Shown one piece after another: positions 33,601 through 48,600 of a stretch of 64,000 nt of DNA. The stretch is from Chondrilla cf. caribensis. Its lineage: Eukaryota > Porifera > Demospongiae > Chondrillida > Chondrillidae. Below the pieces are notes generated by a model, which worked only from the letters and a program-made list of their open reading frames with translations, searched no databases and was not told the DNA's origin. Position numbers and translations under genes: made by a program. Location of the stretch: contig OZ026553.1 in the NCBI GenBank assembly GCA_964020155.1, forward strand, positions 3,975,009 through 4,039,008, written 5' to 3'. Numbering within the stretch: the first letter of the stretch is position 1; each line of letters starts with the position of its first letter.

Positions 33601-36600
33601 ATAATGCTTAACTCGTGACATGCGCGTGACATGGACATATCACGGTCGAGTTGCTAGTGTAGTAGATTCTTCTGGCATTCCGGTGGGTTTCTTCGAAAGA
33701 TATAAAGGTATCATCACCGAGAAAATGTTCTAACAAGGTAAATCTAAATTTTCACCGATAGAACTGTTTATATCTATTACCGTTGTCGAGATGTCATAAT
33801 TGAAATCCGTTTCTTCTTCTTCCTATACGACAAATGCGGTGACATCTTGATAACGGAGATACATATAAACTGTTCTATCGGTGAAAATTTAGATATTAAC
33901 TTTGTCTATCTTTTCATGCTACAATATATGCCAAAAGCCTTCACTAAACCCACCGGAGTCAGAACATTAGCCCATTTCATATGGTTTATTGAAGCAGCAA
34001 TTTCACCATTAATGAAATAAAATGTCGATATTCAAAATCCGAAGGGTAAAGTAGAGACGTGTATAAAGAGGTTAGGTATGGTTGTTGAGCTCGAAACGTC
34101 ATGTGCAGAGAAAAAAATAGCATATAAAAGTCATCCTAAAATTTGGCAACCATTAATTTTTGTCAGCGGCAACAATGTTGACATGTCAGTATAATACGTA
34201 ACATTTTTGAAAAATAAACACTCATTCAGATACTGTAAGATTGACACCTGAGTACATACCAAGAGCTTTGGGTGCACTACTGTGCTCACAGTTGGGACCA
34301 AATGAGAAGGTAGGTACTTCTGCTTCAGTATCTCTATTGGTGTCAATAAATCTGGCTCAATTTCTGATTGTTGCGGCAATTCGTGGATACTAGATGCCAT
34401 GGAAGCATATCCTGAAGTCAGTGTAGATCCAAAAATAATTGGATGAGTGGACTTTTCCTTCTGGTAACTGAGTTCTGAGGTATGCGACTGTACTCGTCTA
34501 GAATGTAGCATTGGATCAGGATGTTGCCTTGCTATCTCATGAGTCCGAGCTCTTCGACTGGATCCCTGTAAGGATCAAGAACAATATACAAGTACATATT
34601 ATTGAGCTAATCCACCACATATTTTGAAAATGAACTGCAGTGATAAACGAGAATTCACTGCATAGGTATTCTGATCAGCCAGACAATTCTTCACCCTCCT
34701 TCCCTTCCTTCATCCTCAGGATCAAGACATATATTAACACCAATATTGATGAGTTACATACTCCTCTGGAAGCACTATAGATTTAGTAATGACAAATTAT
34801 AGAATTTTCATGCAACTTTCACACCACAAATGAAACACTTTAGCAGAATAGCAGTTCTATAAGCACCCTTCTGAAGGTGATACAGACTGCATGGTAAGAA
34901 GTAATTGAATTATTCCCATGTCTCGGACATACATAATATGGGTGAACCATATCTCACTTCTAATACTATGGTGTTCAAATTGAAGTAACTAATAATGTGT
35001 TCAAACACAAAATAGGTTCAAACTGATTACACCAGTGTGTCATTACCGTTATTCTGGATCCAAAAGGTAGTTGTACTGCAGACATCCTCATCAGCTCATC
35101 TCTCCATACTTTGGAGGAAATCAATTTATCACATTCTTCTCTTGACAGCCTCTCTTTCCAGTAATACTGAACTAGTACTACATATGATGGAGAAATAGAG
35201 CAAGAAATTCCCACCCTTGAATAATAAGTACTGTAACTGTCAATGGATACTATAGTCAAAAATTCACTTGTTGCTTGTTAGGGAATCCTTGTTATTATAG
35301 GAGCATTTACTCCTGAGGAGAGCACACTCCACAAAAAAGAACCATGCATTAGAGTGTTCACTCATTGACAACTACTAATTTGATACCAGTATAAGCATTG
35401 TCACTTAGTCCTGTACCAAGTACATCCCAATTTGAATCTTAATATGTACGTATACCTGCATGCATGTTGGTGCCTTTGGAGTAAGTGAACAATGTCACAA
35501 TATCAAGGTACACAAGGTATGTTTACAGTAAATTACTATAGCTACTTAGTAAACTAATTCTCCATTTTGAGACATTTGTATTCCTCATACATATTTCAGA
35601 ATTGAAGATAACGTCAAAGCATCAATCACAAACGTACTTCCTGTTCTTTCTCCAAGGTCATGACTGACCCCAGCAGCAATCAAACTGTTAGCAATGCCAA
35701 TAGGAGCAGGATTACCAGTCCTCACAACGTTCCATTCCACATCTTTCATTTCTTCTGGTAGTACTTTTGAACACAACTCACTCACATCTAGGAATAGTAT
35801 AGTGTGTGTAATAAGAACATAATATAATAATTGGAATAATATTATGTTCATTACAAATATGTGTATCCTGATTGCTGACAACATCAAAGAGACCAGTAGA
35901 GGTACATATCCTATGTATCCCTAAACTCCCTGGATGTCACAATTGATTATCTAGCTACCAAAAGGTCAGCAAGTGTCGAACCAGGATACATGCTATTCAA
36001 AACCATATAAGCTTTATCTTTCGCGGGGTTACTCTTCCACGGTTTTTGCTGATCAGCAGCTATTCAAGACAGTTTTATTCTACAAAAATTTAGACCAGAT
36101 GGGCAGCAGGTCTACGGTTTGTCAGAAAATTACGTCACACATTTTCAAAAATGGCGGCAATTCGCTACGGCACTTAGTCAAGCATAGCTTGACCCATTTG
36201 TACATGCAACTGAGCAGGATATTGCTCCATGATGTCGCAGGAAAAGTGAGCAGATACAAGAGATCGTCTGTGGCCACTAAGCGAGTACATTCAAGGTGCT
36301 CTTCAATGTAAGGTGTCCACACCATGTGATGAAAATGACATTCACAGATGCCACTCTCCACTTTGTACATATTCCTCTTCTGTCTTCTATCACACCATAG
36401 ATCAAACTTCAAGCTACTAACTAATCTGTGTCTACAAATATCCTAAGCGCCCCAGGTGCCCATTTTACAGGGTCTATAGCAAGCCAGACTAAGACCCAAT
36501 AACCACGAAAATAAAAACGCTAAAAATTCAAAAACACACGATCCACGAAATTTTAAGGGTATACAATATATCACCTTCAGGAAGGAAACAGGAATGGATC

Positions 36601-39600
36601 CTTTCTATATAGGTGAAATAACATTATACTTCTATCCCAGTGAGTGGTGACATGAAATGGTAAGGCTTCATGTCGACATCCTACTGATGATATAACAGGA
36701 AATCACCCCAATGGTATTATCCATGTAACTTTCCATTAATATGTACATTTTAATACTCCCTTCTAATGTGAAAAGGCAGTCTCAAGATAGCACAAATTAT
36801 TAATTGGGTGATTATTCGGCCTAAGAAGTGTGAGCGGCTGCTGGTTATGTCAAGTTAAATATTTGTGGTGATTAGTCCATTAATCAATTGATAATTAATT
36901 TGAAATTACAGTTCCAGTTGATTACAGTTGATTTCTGGTGCTACAGACCTGTAGTATACCACACATGCAGTACACTGTAACACTCACTTTGAAACTTGAC
37001 AATCAATTCATCTTCAATAGTTCCAGCCACCAGTGAATGCCTACCCTCACGAAGAAGCAGTACACCCAACACACCGGAGACAACCTTCATTGCAGCAGTA
37101 CTGGTAGAGACATCCACTGTGGTACTTCCTTTCCCTCCAAACACTTGATGAATGGCCTTTGATCCAGCTGAAGGTGACCACATCATGAGGTGACAAACAC
37201 TAAACAAACATGTTACACAGTGAACATCTCACCTCTCAAACATTTAGCTTCCTCCATCATGCCATGCTCCTCAAACACTTTAGCTGTTTCCAGTGATATC
37301 TCCAGTGGTCGAGGACATTGGTGTACAAAGATGTTCACAAACTTCTCCCATGTACCTTTCATCTCTATTCCAACAAATAATTTATTTGCCAGTAGATGTG
37401 TCTTCAGGAGTTTAGATACAACTAGAGACATGTATATTTGGGAAAAATGTAGTTATAGCTGGAAGGTCACAAATGCACACACATGCACGCACGCATGCAC
37501 GCACACACACACACACACACACACGCACACACAAATTCACTGTCATATACATGTCGCTAAACGTACATAAGTACATACACACATCACAGCCTTGTAGCTC
37601 AGGGTGGATTGTAATGGATATTGCTACGATTGCTGTACTGGTCATGAGAGTGAGGTAGGAGTTAACAGTTTACAATCCAAAAGTGTCCGTACCCACTACA
37701 CCCCTCACAGAGGTACTTTATAGTTATTATATGGGATGTCCACATATAAAATTACAATAGTATAACATTCCACACAGTCAATGGCTTGCTTAACTGGTAA
37801 GCAGCCTATAAAATACTGAGCCTTTGATCCACCCACACAATATACCACATATACATATCCTGTACATTGCCTAGATTATGGATGTTCACAATAAAATTGT
37901 CCCAACTTTCAATAACATCACTTCTTCCTTCCCAGTAAAGCCACTCTTCAAAACGCACCATGCACATATTATACATACTGTATTATCATGTACGTTGACT
38001 GGAGTACACAAAAATGTTGGTATACATGTGTACATACACACATGTCAGAGCTCTGTGACTCTGCAAGTATTTTAGTGGTCATTAACACAATTACTGTATT
38101 GTTAACGAGGGCAAGGGTGGTGTCAATAATTAAGATAAAGAGTGTGTAACCACTACAGCCCTTCCAGAGGTACTTCATATTTACTATGTGGTGTGTTAAC
38201 ATACTATACAGGGGCGTAGGAACAGGTGGGGCTGGTGGGGTTTTGGCCCCACCACTTTTGGGGTTACCATTAATTGAAAAAAACTTGAAGGTTGCCTATT
38301 GTTACTGACAGAACATGCTACAATCTTACACATTTAATTTCGATCATCATACAAAGTTGATAGGTTATGGCTAAATCTATTTTGACTACAATTACTCTTG
38401 CACAAATCTTCTGCCGATTTTCTCTGCGTTACCATCATAACAGTCATTTTGTACCAACTGCACAATACCTGTGAAGGCTACGTACATAGATGCATCTATT
38501 TTTATTTTTAATTTTTCAATATAATTATTATTAGAGCACTTACATCTGCATTGAAATACATATAAATAGGTAAATATGATTTGAACAGTATTGAATGGAG
38601 GAATTGAAATGGATAGACAATAACGCCATTGCTATAGCTGCATCTTGTCTTTGTTTTAGCTCTGGAATGCTTTTGTGAACAAATCTATTCTGTGGTGGCT
38701 AACTTGTATGTATGAATGTAGAATGCATAGACGTTTTCATTTAAGTTGAGTTCCTGTGCAGCACTGCTAAGATGACATGAAATGCATGTGAACTAAGCAT
38801 AATATGAGTGGATACATAGTATATAGGGATTCATGAGCATAAATTTTACTGCATGTGATCTTGTAAGATTGGCCCCACCACCCGTTTAAAGCTTCACACC
38901 CTGCTATAATGTTTACTAACCACCCACACGGTTGTATTGTTATGGTTGATGCAATACCTTGCCGTGTTATAGTTGAAGAGAGGTACAATATGTCAGCCCA
39001 GGAAGTACTAAGCCTTTGATCCACCCACACAACATATCACATATACATATCCTGTACATTGCCTAGATTATGGATATTTACAATAAAATTGTACCACCTT
39101 TTAATAACATCACTTCTTTCTTCCCAGTAAAGCCACTCTTCTGCAAGATATCTGCAATTCTTGACATCACTGAGGGTTCTTTTGTACATGAAATTGTACA
39201 AATGGAATTCGATGCAGTCTTCAATGAGGATCCCTCCCAACACTTTGGTACTTGTTGAATTTCTTCTTTGGACATCAATCCTTCCTGACTGATATCACCA
39301 AGTACTATGTAGAAGAAGGGGACGTAAGTAGTAATAATAATAATAACAACGACAACAAGAAGAATAACAAGGAGAATAAGAAGTAGAAATAATACTGCAA
39401 TACATGCTACATGTTCCCCTTGTGTGTAGGGTTGGCATGTGCAGTGTGTGCATGTCTGTTCACCATTATTAGGGAAATACACCACATTCATCATTGAATA
39501 ATTTATCAAGAAATGATGGATATGCACATAGTGTCACATGCATGTACGCATGTACAGACATACATACACACAGATGTATGTACAGTGTACAGGATATGTA

Positions 39601-42600
39601 CAGTACGTACAGATGTACTGTACACATATATGTCATTATATACATAAGTATGTACACACATGTCAGAGATCTGTAAATCTGGAAGGATTGTAGTGGATAT
39701 TGATACAATTGTTATAGTGTTCATGAGGGCGAGGTCAGTGTTAACAATTGAGATGAAGTGTCTGTTATTATGTGGGATGTTTACACTTAAAATAATTAGA
39801 CCATTTATTTTTGTAAATCAACCACCCACACAGTTGTATTGTTATGGCTGGTGCAATGACGTGTTATGGTATTATTCAAAAATAGGTACAATATGTCCAC
39901 ATGGGAAGTAATAAACTGTCCACCTCCCCACACAACACACCACATATTATATATACTGTATTGTCATGTACATTAGCTGGAGTAAACAAAGATGTTGGTA
40001 TACATGTGTACATACACACGTCAGAATTCTGTGACTATGGAAATATTGTAGTGGATATAGACACAATTGCTGTATTGCTAATGAGGGCAAGGTTGGTGTC
40101 AACAATTAAGATAAAGAGTTTGTACCCACTACAGCTCTTCCAGAGGTACATCATATTTATACTATATGGTGTGTTTACATACTATAATGTTTACTAAACA
40201 CCCACACAGTTGCATCAATTATGGTTGATGCAATACCTTGCTATGTTATTAGTTGAAGAGAGGTACAATATGTCAGCCCAGGAAGTACTAAGCCTTTGAT
40301 CCACCCACACAACATATCACATATATACATATCCTGTACATTGCCTAGATTATGGATATTTACAATAAAATTGTACCACCTTTTAATAACATCACTTCTT
40401 TCTTCCCAGTAAAGCCACTCTTCTGCAAGATGTCTGCAATTCTTGTCATCACTGAGGGTTCTTTTGTACATGAAATGGCACAAATGGAATTCGATGCAGT
40501 CTTCAATGAGGATCCCTCCCAACACTTTGGTACTTGTTGAATTTCTTCTTTGGACATCAATCCTTCCTGACTGATATCACCAAGTACTATGTAGAAGAAG
40601 GGGACGTAAGTAGTAATAATAATAATAACAATGACAACGAGAAGAATAACAAGGAGAATAAGAAGTAGAAATAATACTGCAATACATGCTACATGTTCCC
40701 CTTGTGTATAGGGTTGGCATGTGCAGTGTGTGCATGTCTGTTCACCATTATTAGGGAAATACACCACATTCATCATTGAATAATTTATCAAGAAATGATG
40801 GATATGAACATAGTGTCACATGCATGTGCACACACACAGACATACATATACACAGATGTACATCAATGTATGAACAGTATGTACAGATGGACAGTACACA
40901 TACATGTCATAATATATAAGTATGTACACATACATGTCAGAGATCTGTAAATCTGGAAGGATTGTAGTGGATATTGATACAATTGTTATACTGTTCATGA
41001 AGGCGAGGTCAGTGTTAACAATTGAGATGAAGTGTCTGTTATTATGTGGGATGTTTACACTTAAAATAATTAGACCATTAATTTTTGTAAGTCAACCACC
41101 CACACAGTTGTATTGTTATGGCTGGTGCAATGACGTGCTATGGTATTATTCAAAAATAGGTACAATATGTCCGCATGGGAAGTATTAAACTGTCCATCTC
41201 CCCACACAACACACCACATATTATACATACTGTATTGTCATTTACATTAGCTGGAGTAAACAAAGATGTTGGTATACATGTGTACATACACACGTCAGAA
41301 TTCTGTGACTATGGAAATATTGTAATGGATATAGACACAATTGCTGTATTGCTAATGAGGGCAAGGTTGGTGTCAACAATTAAGATAAAGAGTTTGTACC
41401 CACTACAGCCCTTCCAGAGGTACATCATATTTACTATGTGGTGTGTTTACATACTATAATGTTTACTAACCACCCACACAGTTGTATTACTATGGTTTAT
41501 GTAATACCTTGCTGTGTTATTAGTTGAAGAGAGGTACGCCTAGTACAGTAGCCCCCAGGGCTAAAGGCTCACCCACGTTAAATAAGATTCCATATCCATA
41601 TCCATATCCATATCCTGTACATTGCCTAGATTATGGATATTTACAATAAAATTGTACCACCTTTTAATAACATCACTTCTTCCTTCCTAGTAAAGCCACT
41701 CTTCTGCAAGATGTCTGCAATTCTTGTCATTACTGAGGGTTCTTTTGTACATGAAATTGTACAAATGGAATTCGATGTAGCCTGCAATGAGAATCCCTCC
41801 CAACACTTTGGTACTTGTTGAATTTCTTCTTTTGACATCAATCCTTCCTGACTGATATCACCAAGTACTATGTAGAAGAAGGGGACGTAAGTAGTAATAA
41901 TAATAATAACAATGACAACGAGAAGAATAACAAGGAGAACAAGAAGTAGAAATAATACTGCAATACATGCTACATGTTCCCCTTGTGCATAGGGTTGGCA
42001 TGTGCAGTGTGTGCATGTCTGTTCACCATTATTAGGGAAATACACCACATTCATCATTGAATAATTTATCAAGAAATGATGGATATGCACATAGTGTCAC
42101 ATGCATGTACGCATGTACAGACATACATACACACAGATGTACGTACAGTGTACAGGATATGTACAGTACATACAGATGTACTGTACACATATATGTTAAT
42201 TATATACATAAGTATGTACACACATGTCAGAGATCTGTAAATCTGGAAGGATTGTAGTCGATATTGATACAATTGTTATAGTGTTCATGAGGGCGAGGTC
42301 AGTGTTAACAATTGAGATGAAGTGTCTGTTATTATGTGGGATGTTTACACTTAAAATAATTATACCATTAATTTTTGTAAATCAACCACCCACACAGTTG
42401 TATTGTTATGGCTGGTGCAATGACATGCTATGGTATTATTCAAAAATAGGTACAATGTGTCCGCATGGGAAGTATTAAATTGTCCATCTCCCCACACAAC
42501 ACACCACATATTATACATACTGTATATTGTCATGTACATTAGCTGGAGTAAACAAAGATGTTGGTATACATGTGTACATACACACGTCAGAATTCTGTGA

Positions 42601-45600
42601 CTATGGAAATATTGTAGTGGATATAGACACAATTGCTGTATTGCTAATGAGGGCAAGGTTGGTGTCAACAATTAAGATAAAGAGTTTGTACTCACTACAG
42701 CCCTTCCAGAGGTACATCATATTTACTATATATGGTGCGTTTACATACTATAATGTTTACTAACCACCCACACAGTTGCATTGCTATGGTTGATGCAATA
42801 CCTTGCTATGTTATTAGTTGAAGAGAGGTACAATATGTCAGCCCAGGAAGTACTAAGCCTTTGATCCACCCACACAACATATCACATCTACATATCCTGT
42901 ACATTGCCTAGATTATGGATATTTACAATAAAATTGTACCACCTTTTAATAACATCACTTCTTTCTTCCCAGTAAAGCCACTCTTCTGCAAGATGTCTGC
43001 AATTCTTGTCATCACTGAGGGTTCCTTTGTGCATGAAATGGCACAAATGTGATTGAAAACAGTCCACCATGGGTATCTCTTCCATTTCTTCTGTATTTCT
43101 CCAACTTCTTCTTTGGACATCAATCCTTCCTGACTGATATCACCAAGTGCTATGTAGAAGAAGGGGACGTAAGTAGTAATAACAACAACCAAAATAAGAA
43201 GAATAACAAGGAGAACAAGAAATAGGAGTAATACTGCAATACATGCTACATGTTGTGTACAGGGTTGGCATGTACAGAGTGTGCATGTCTGTTCACCATT
43301 AATTAGGGAAATATACCACATTCGTCATTGAATAATTTATCAAGAAATGATGGATATGCACACAGTGTCACATGCATGTATACACGCACAGACATACATA
43401 TACACAGATGTACATATAGTGTACAGTATATGTACAGTACATACAGATGGACTGTACACATACATGTCATTATACATAAGTATGTACACACATGTCAGAG
43501 ATCTGTAAAAAAAATTAAGGATTGTAGTGGGTATTGATACAATTGTTATACTGTTCATGAGGGCGAGGTCAGTGTTAACAATTGAGATAAAGTGTCTGTT
43601 ATTATGTGGGATGTTTACACTTGAAATAATACAATTTTGTAAATCAACCACCCACACAGTTGTATTGTTATGGCTGATGCAATGACGTGCTATGGTATTA
43701 TTCAAAAATAGGTACAATGTGTCCGCATGGGAAGTATTAAATTGTCCATCTCCCCACACAACACACCACATATTATACATACTGTATTGTCATGTACATT
43801 AGCTGGAGTAAACAAAGATGTTGGTATACATGTGTACATTCACACGTCAGAATTCTGTGACTATGGAAATATTGTAGTGGATATAGACACAATTGCTGTA
43901 TTGCTAATGAGGGCAAGGTTGGTGTCAACAATTAAGATAAAGAGTTTGTACCCACTACAGCCCTTCCAGAGGTACATCATATTCACTATATGGTGTGTTT
44001 ACAAACTATAATGTTTACTAACCACCCACACAGTTGCATTATGGTTGATGCAATACCTTGCCATGTCAGCCCAGGAAGTACTAAGCCTTTGATTCACCCA
44101 AAAAACATACGACATATACATATCTTGTACATTACCAAGTACCCAAGGGCAAGGTTGGTGTCAACAATTAAGATAAAGAGTTTGTACCCACTACAGCCCT
44201 TCCAGAGGTACATCATATTTACTATATATGGTGTGTTTACATACTATAATGTTTACTAAACACCCACACAGTTGCATTATGGTTGATGCAATACCTTGCT
44301 ATGTTATTAGTTGAAGAGAGGTACAATATGTCAGCCCAGGAAGTACTAAGCCTTTGATCCACCCACACAACATATCACATATACATATCCTGTACATTGC
44401 CTAGATTATGGATATTTACAATAAAATTGTACCACCTTTTAATAACATCACTTCTTTCTTCCCAGTAAAGCCACTCTTCTGCAAGATATCTGCAATTCTT
44501 GTCATCACTGAGAGTTCTTTTGTACATAAAATTGTACAAATGGAATTCGATGCAGTCTCTAATGAGGATCCCTCCCAACACTTTGGTACTTGTTGAATTT
44601 CTTCTTTGGACATCAATCCTTCCTGACTGATATCACCAAGTACTATGTAGAAGAAGGGGACGTAAGTAGTAATAATAATAATAACAATGACAACGAGAAG
44701 AATAACAAGGAGAACAAGAAGTAGAAATAATACTGCAATACATGCTACATGTTCCCCTTGTGCATAGGGTTGGCATGTGCAGTGTGTGCATGTCTGTTCA
44801 CCATTATTAGGGAAATACACCACATTCATCATTGAATAATTTATCAAGAAATGATGGATATGCACATAGTGTCACATGCATGTACGCATGTATAGACATA
44901 CATGCACACAGATGTACGTACAGTGTACAGGATATGTACAGTACGTACAGATGTACTGTACACATATATGTCATTATATACATAAGTATGTACACACATG
45001 TCAGAGATCTGTAAATCTGGAAGGATTGTAGTGGATATTGATACAATTGTTATACTGTTCATGAAGGCGAGGTCAGTGTTAACAATTGAGATAAAGTGTC
45101 TGTTATTATGTGGGATGTTTACACTTAAAATAATTATACCATTAATTTTTGTAAATCAACCACCCACACAGTTGTATTGTTATGGCTGGTGCAATGACGT
45201 GTTATGGTATTATTCAAAAATAGGTACAATGTGTCCGCATGGGAAGTATTAAACTGTCCATCTCCCCACACAACACACCACATATTATACATACTGTATT
45301 GTCATGTACATTAGCTGGAGTAAACAAAGATGTTGGTATACATGTGTACATACACACGTCAGAATTCTGTGACTATGGAAATATTGTAGTGGATATAGAC
45401 ACAATTGCTGTATTGCTAATGAGGGCAAGGTTGGTGTCAACAATTAAGATAAAGAGTTTGTACCCACTACAGCCCTTCCAGAGGTACTTCATATTTACTA
45501 TATGGTGTGTTTACATACTATAATGTTTACTAACCACCCACACAGTTGTATTGCTATGGTTGATGCAATACCTTGCTGTGTTATTAGTTGAAGAGAAGTA

Positions 45601-48600
45601 CAATTGTCAGCCCAGGAAGTACTAAGCCTTTGATCCACCCACACAATATATCACATCTACATATCCTGTACATTACCTAGATTATGGATATTTACAATAA
45701 AATTGTACCACCTTTTAATAACATCACTTCTTCCTTCCCAGTAAAGCCACTCTTCTGCAAGATGTCTGCAATTCTTGTCATCACTGAGGGTTCCTTTGTG
45801 CATGAAATGGCAAAAGTGGGATTCAAAGCAGTCAACCAGTGGGATCCCTTCCATTTCTTCTGTATTTCTCCAACTTCTTCTTTGGACATCAATCCTTCCT
45901 GACTGATATCACAAAGTGCTATGCAGAAGAAGGGGACGTAAGTAGTAATAATAATAATAACAATGACAACGAGAAGAATAACAAGGAGAACAAGTAGAAA
46001 TAATACTGCAATACATGCTACATGTTCCCCTTGTGTGTAGGGTTGGCATGTGCAGTGTGTGCATGTCTGTTCACCATTATTAGGGAAATACACCACATTC
46101 GTCATTGAATAATTTATCAGGAAATGATGGATATGCACATAGTGTCACATGCATGTATGCATGTATAGACATACGTACATACACACAGATGTATACAGTG
46201 TACAGGATATGTACAGTACGTACAGATGTACTGTACACATATCTTATATACATAAGTATGTACACACATGTCAGAGATCTGTAAATCTGGAAGGATTGTA
46301 GTGGATATTGATACAATTGTTATACTGTTCATGAGGGCGAGGTCAGTGTTAACAATTGAGATATAGTGTCTGTTATTATGTGGGATGTTTACACTTAAAA
46401 TAATTATACCATTAATTTTTGTAAATCAACCACCCACACAGTTGTATTGTTATGGCTGATGTAATGACGTGTTATGGTATTATTCAAAAATAAGTACAAT
46501 ATGTCCGCATGGGAAGTATTAAATTGTCCATCTCCCCACACAACACACCACATATTATACATACTGTATTGTCATGTACATTAGCTGGAGTAAACAAAGA
46601 TGTTGGTATACATGTGTACATACACATGTCAGAATTCTGTGACTATGGAAATATTGTAGTGGATATAGACACAATTGCTGTATTGCTAATGAGGGCAAGG
46701 TTGGTGTCAACAATTAAGATAAAGAGTTTGTACCCACTACAGCCCTTCCAGAGGTACATCATATTTACTATATGGTGTGTTTACATACTATAATGTTTAC
46801 TAAATACCCACACAGTTGCATTGCTATGGTTGATGCAATACCTTGCTATGTTATTAGTTGAAGAGAGGTACAATATGTCAGCCCAGGAAGTACTAAGCCT
46901 TTGATCCACCCACACAACATATCACATCTACATATCCTGTACATTGCCTAGATTATGGATATTTACAAAAAAATTGTACCACCTTTTAATAACATCACTT
47001 CTTCCTTCCCAGTAAAGCCACTCTTCTGCAAGATGTCTGCAATTCTTGTCATCACTGAGGGTTCCTTTGTGCATGAAATGGCACAAGTGCGACCCAAAGC
47101 AGTCAACCATGAGTAGCCCTCCCATTTCTTCTGTATTTCTCCAACTTCTTCTTTGGACATCAATCCTTCCTGACTGATATCACTAAGTGCTATGTAGAAG
47201 AAGGGGACGTGAGTAGTAATAACAACAACCAAAATAAGAAGAATAACAAGGAGAACAAGAAATAGGAGTAATACTGCAATACATGCTACATGTTCCCCTT
47301 GTGCATAGGGTTGGCATGTGCAGTGTGTACATGTCTGTTCACCATTAATTAGGGAAATACACCACATTCGTCATTGAATAATTTATCAAGAAATGATGGA
47401 TATGCACATAGTGTCACATGCATGTACGCATGTACAGACATACATACACACAGATGTACGTACAGTGTACAGGATATGTACAGTACGTACAGATGTACTG
47501 TACACATATATGTCATTATATACATAAGTATGTACACACATGTCAGAGATCTGTAAATCTGGAAGGATTGTAGTGGATATTGATACAATTGTTATACTGT
47601 TCATGAAGGCGAGGTCAGTGTTAACAATTGAGATAAAGTGTCTGTTATTATGTGGGATGTTTACACTTAAAATAATTATACCATTAATTTTTGTAAATCA
47701 ACCACCCACACAGTTGTATTGTTATGGCTGGTGCAATGACGTGTTATGGTATTATTTAAAAATAGGTACAATGTGTCCGCATGGGAAGTATTAAATTGTC
47801 CATCTCCCCACACAACACACCACATATTATACATACTGTATTGTCATGTACATTAGCTGGAGTAAACAAAGATGTTGGTATACATGTGTACATACACACA
47901 TCATAATTCTGTGACTATGGAAATATTGTAGTGGATACAGACACAATTGCTGTATTGCTAATGAGGGCAAGGTTGGTGTCAACAATTAAGATAAAGAGTG
48001 TGTACCCACTACAGCCCTTCTAGAGGTACTTCATATTTACTATATGGTTTGTTTACATACTATAATGTTTACTAACCACCCACACAGTTGTATTGCTATG
48101 GTTGATTCAATACCTTGCTGTGTTATTAGTTGAAGAGAAGTACAATTGTCAGCCCAGGAAGTACTAAGCCTTTGATCCACCCACACAACATATCACATAT
48201 ACATATCCTGTACATTGCCTAGATTATGGATATTTACAAAAAAATTGTACCACCTTTTAATAACATCACTTCTTCCTTCCCAGTAAACAGTGACACACAC
48301 GCACGCACGCACGCACACACACATGCACACACGCACATACACACACACACACACACATGCACACATATGTATATACCGTAGTGTCCGAAATTTTCGCGGG
48401 ACGTAATTTTTGCGAATTTCGCGAGGAAGGTCGGATTCGCGAAAATTCATTCGCGAAATTATCCAGGGTATGTATAAAATGGCGGCCGTTTATACGTTTG
48501 TAGTACGGGCAACGTGGGGACAAAGGGCAATTGCCTTTGCCCTTTTTTCTTTATCACTATTAGTATGTAGTTTATTTCATTTTACGTAATCTATAGCATA

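Larger units (their letters stand above)
38910..48290 (-). repeat. Tandem array of exon-bearing units of about 1.28 kb
   Basis: Seven intact units, each with one 207-nt exon plus nearly identical intron. Exon 5' ends are at 39304, 40586, 41867, 43149, 44642, 45918 and 47189, giving spacings 1282, 1281, 1282, 1493, 1276 and 1271. The 1493 unit carries an extra partial duplication near 44.0-44.23 kb. The array is closed on both sides by exon relics (37904-37951 and 48254-48290). Uniform introns point to recent unequal crossing-over or gene conversion. Confidence 0.9.

Noticed and set aside
38910..48290. CRISPR-like or satellite interpretation of the regular 1.28-kb repeats
   Set aside because: Units are far too long for CRISPR, contain splice-bordered exons in constant phase, and are continuous with a gene.
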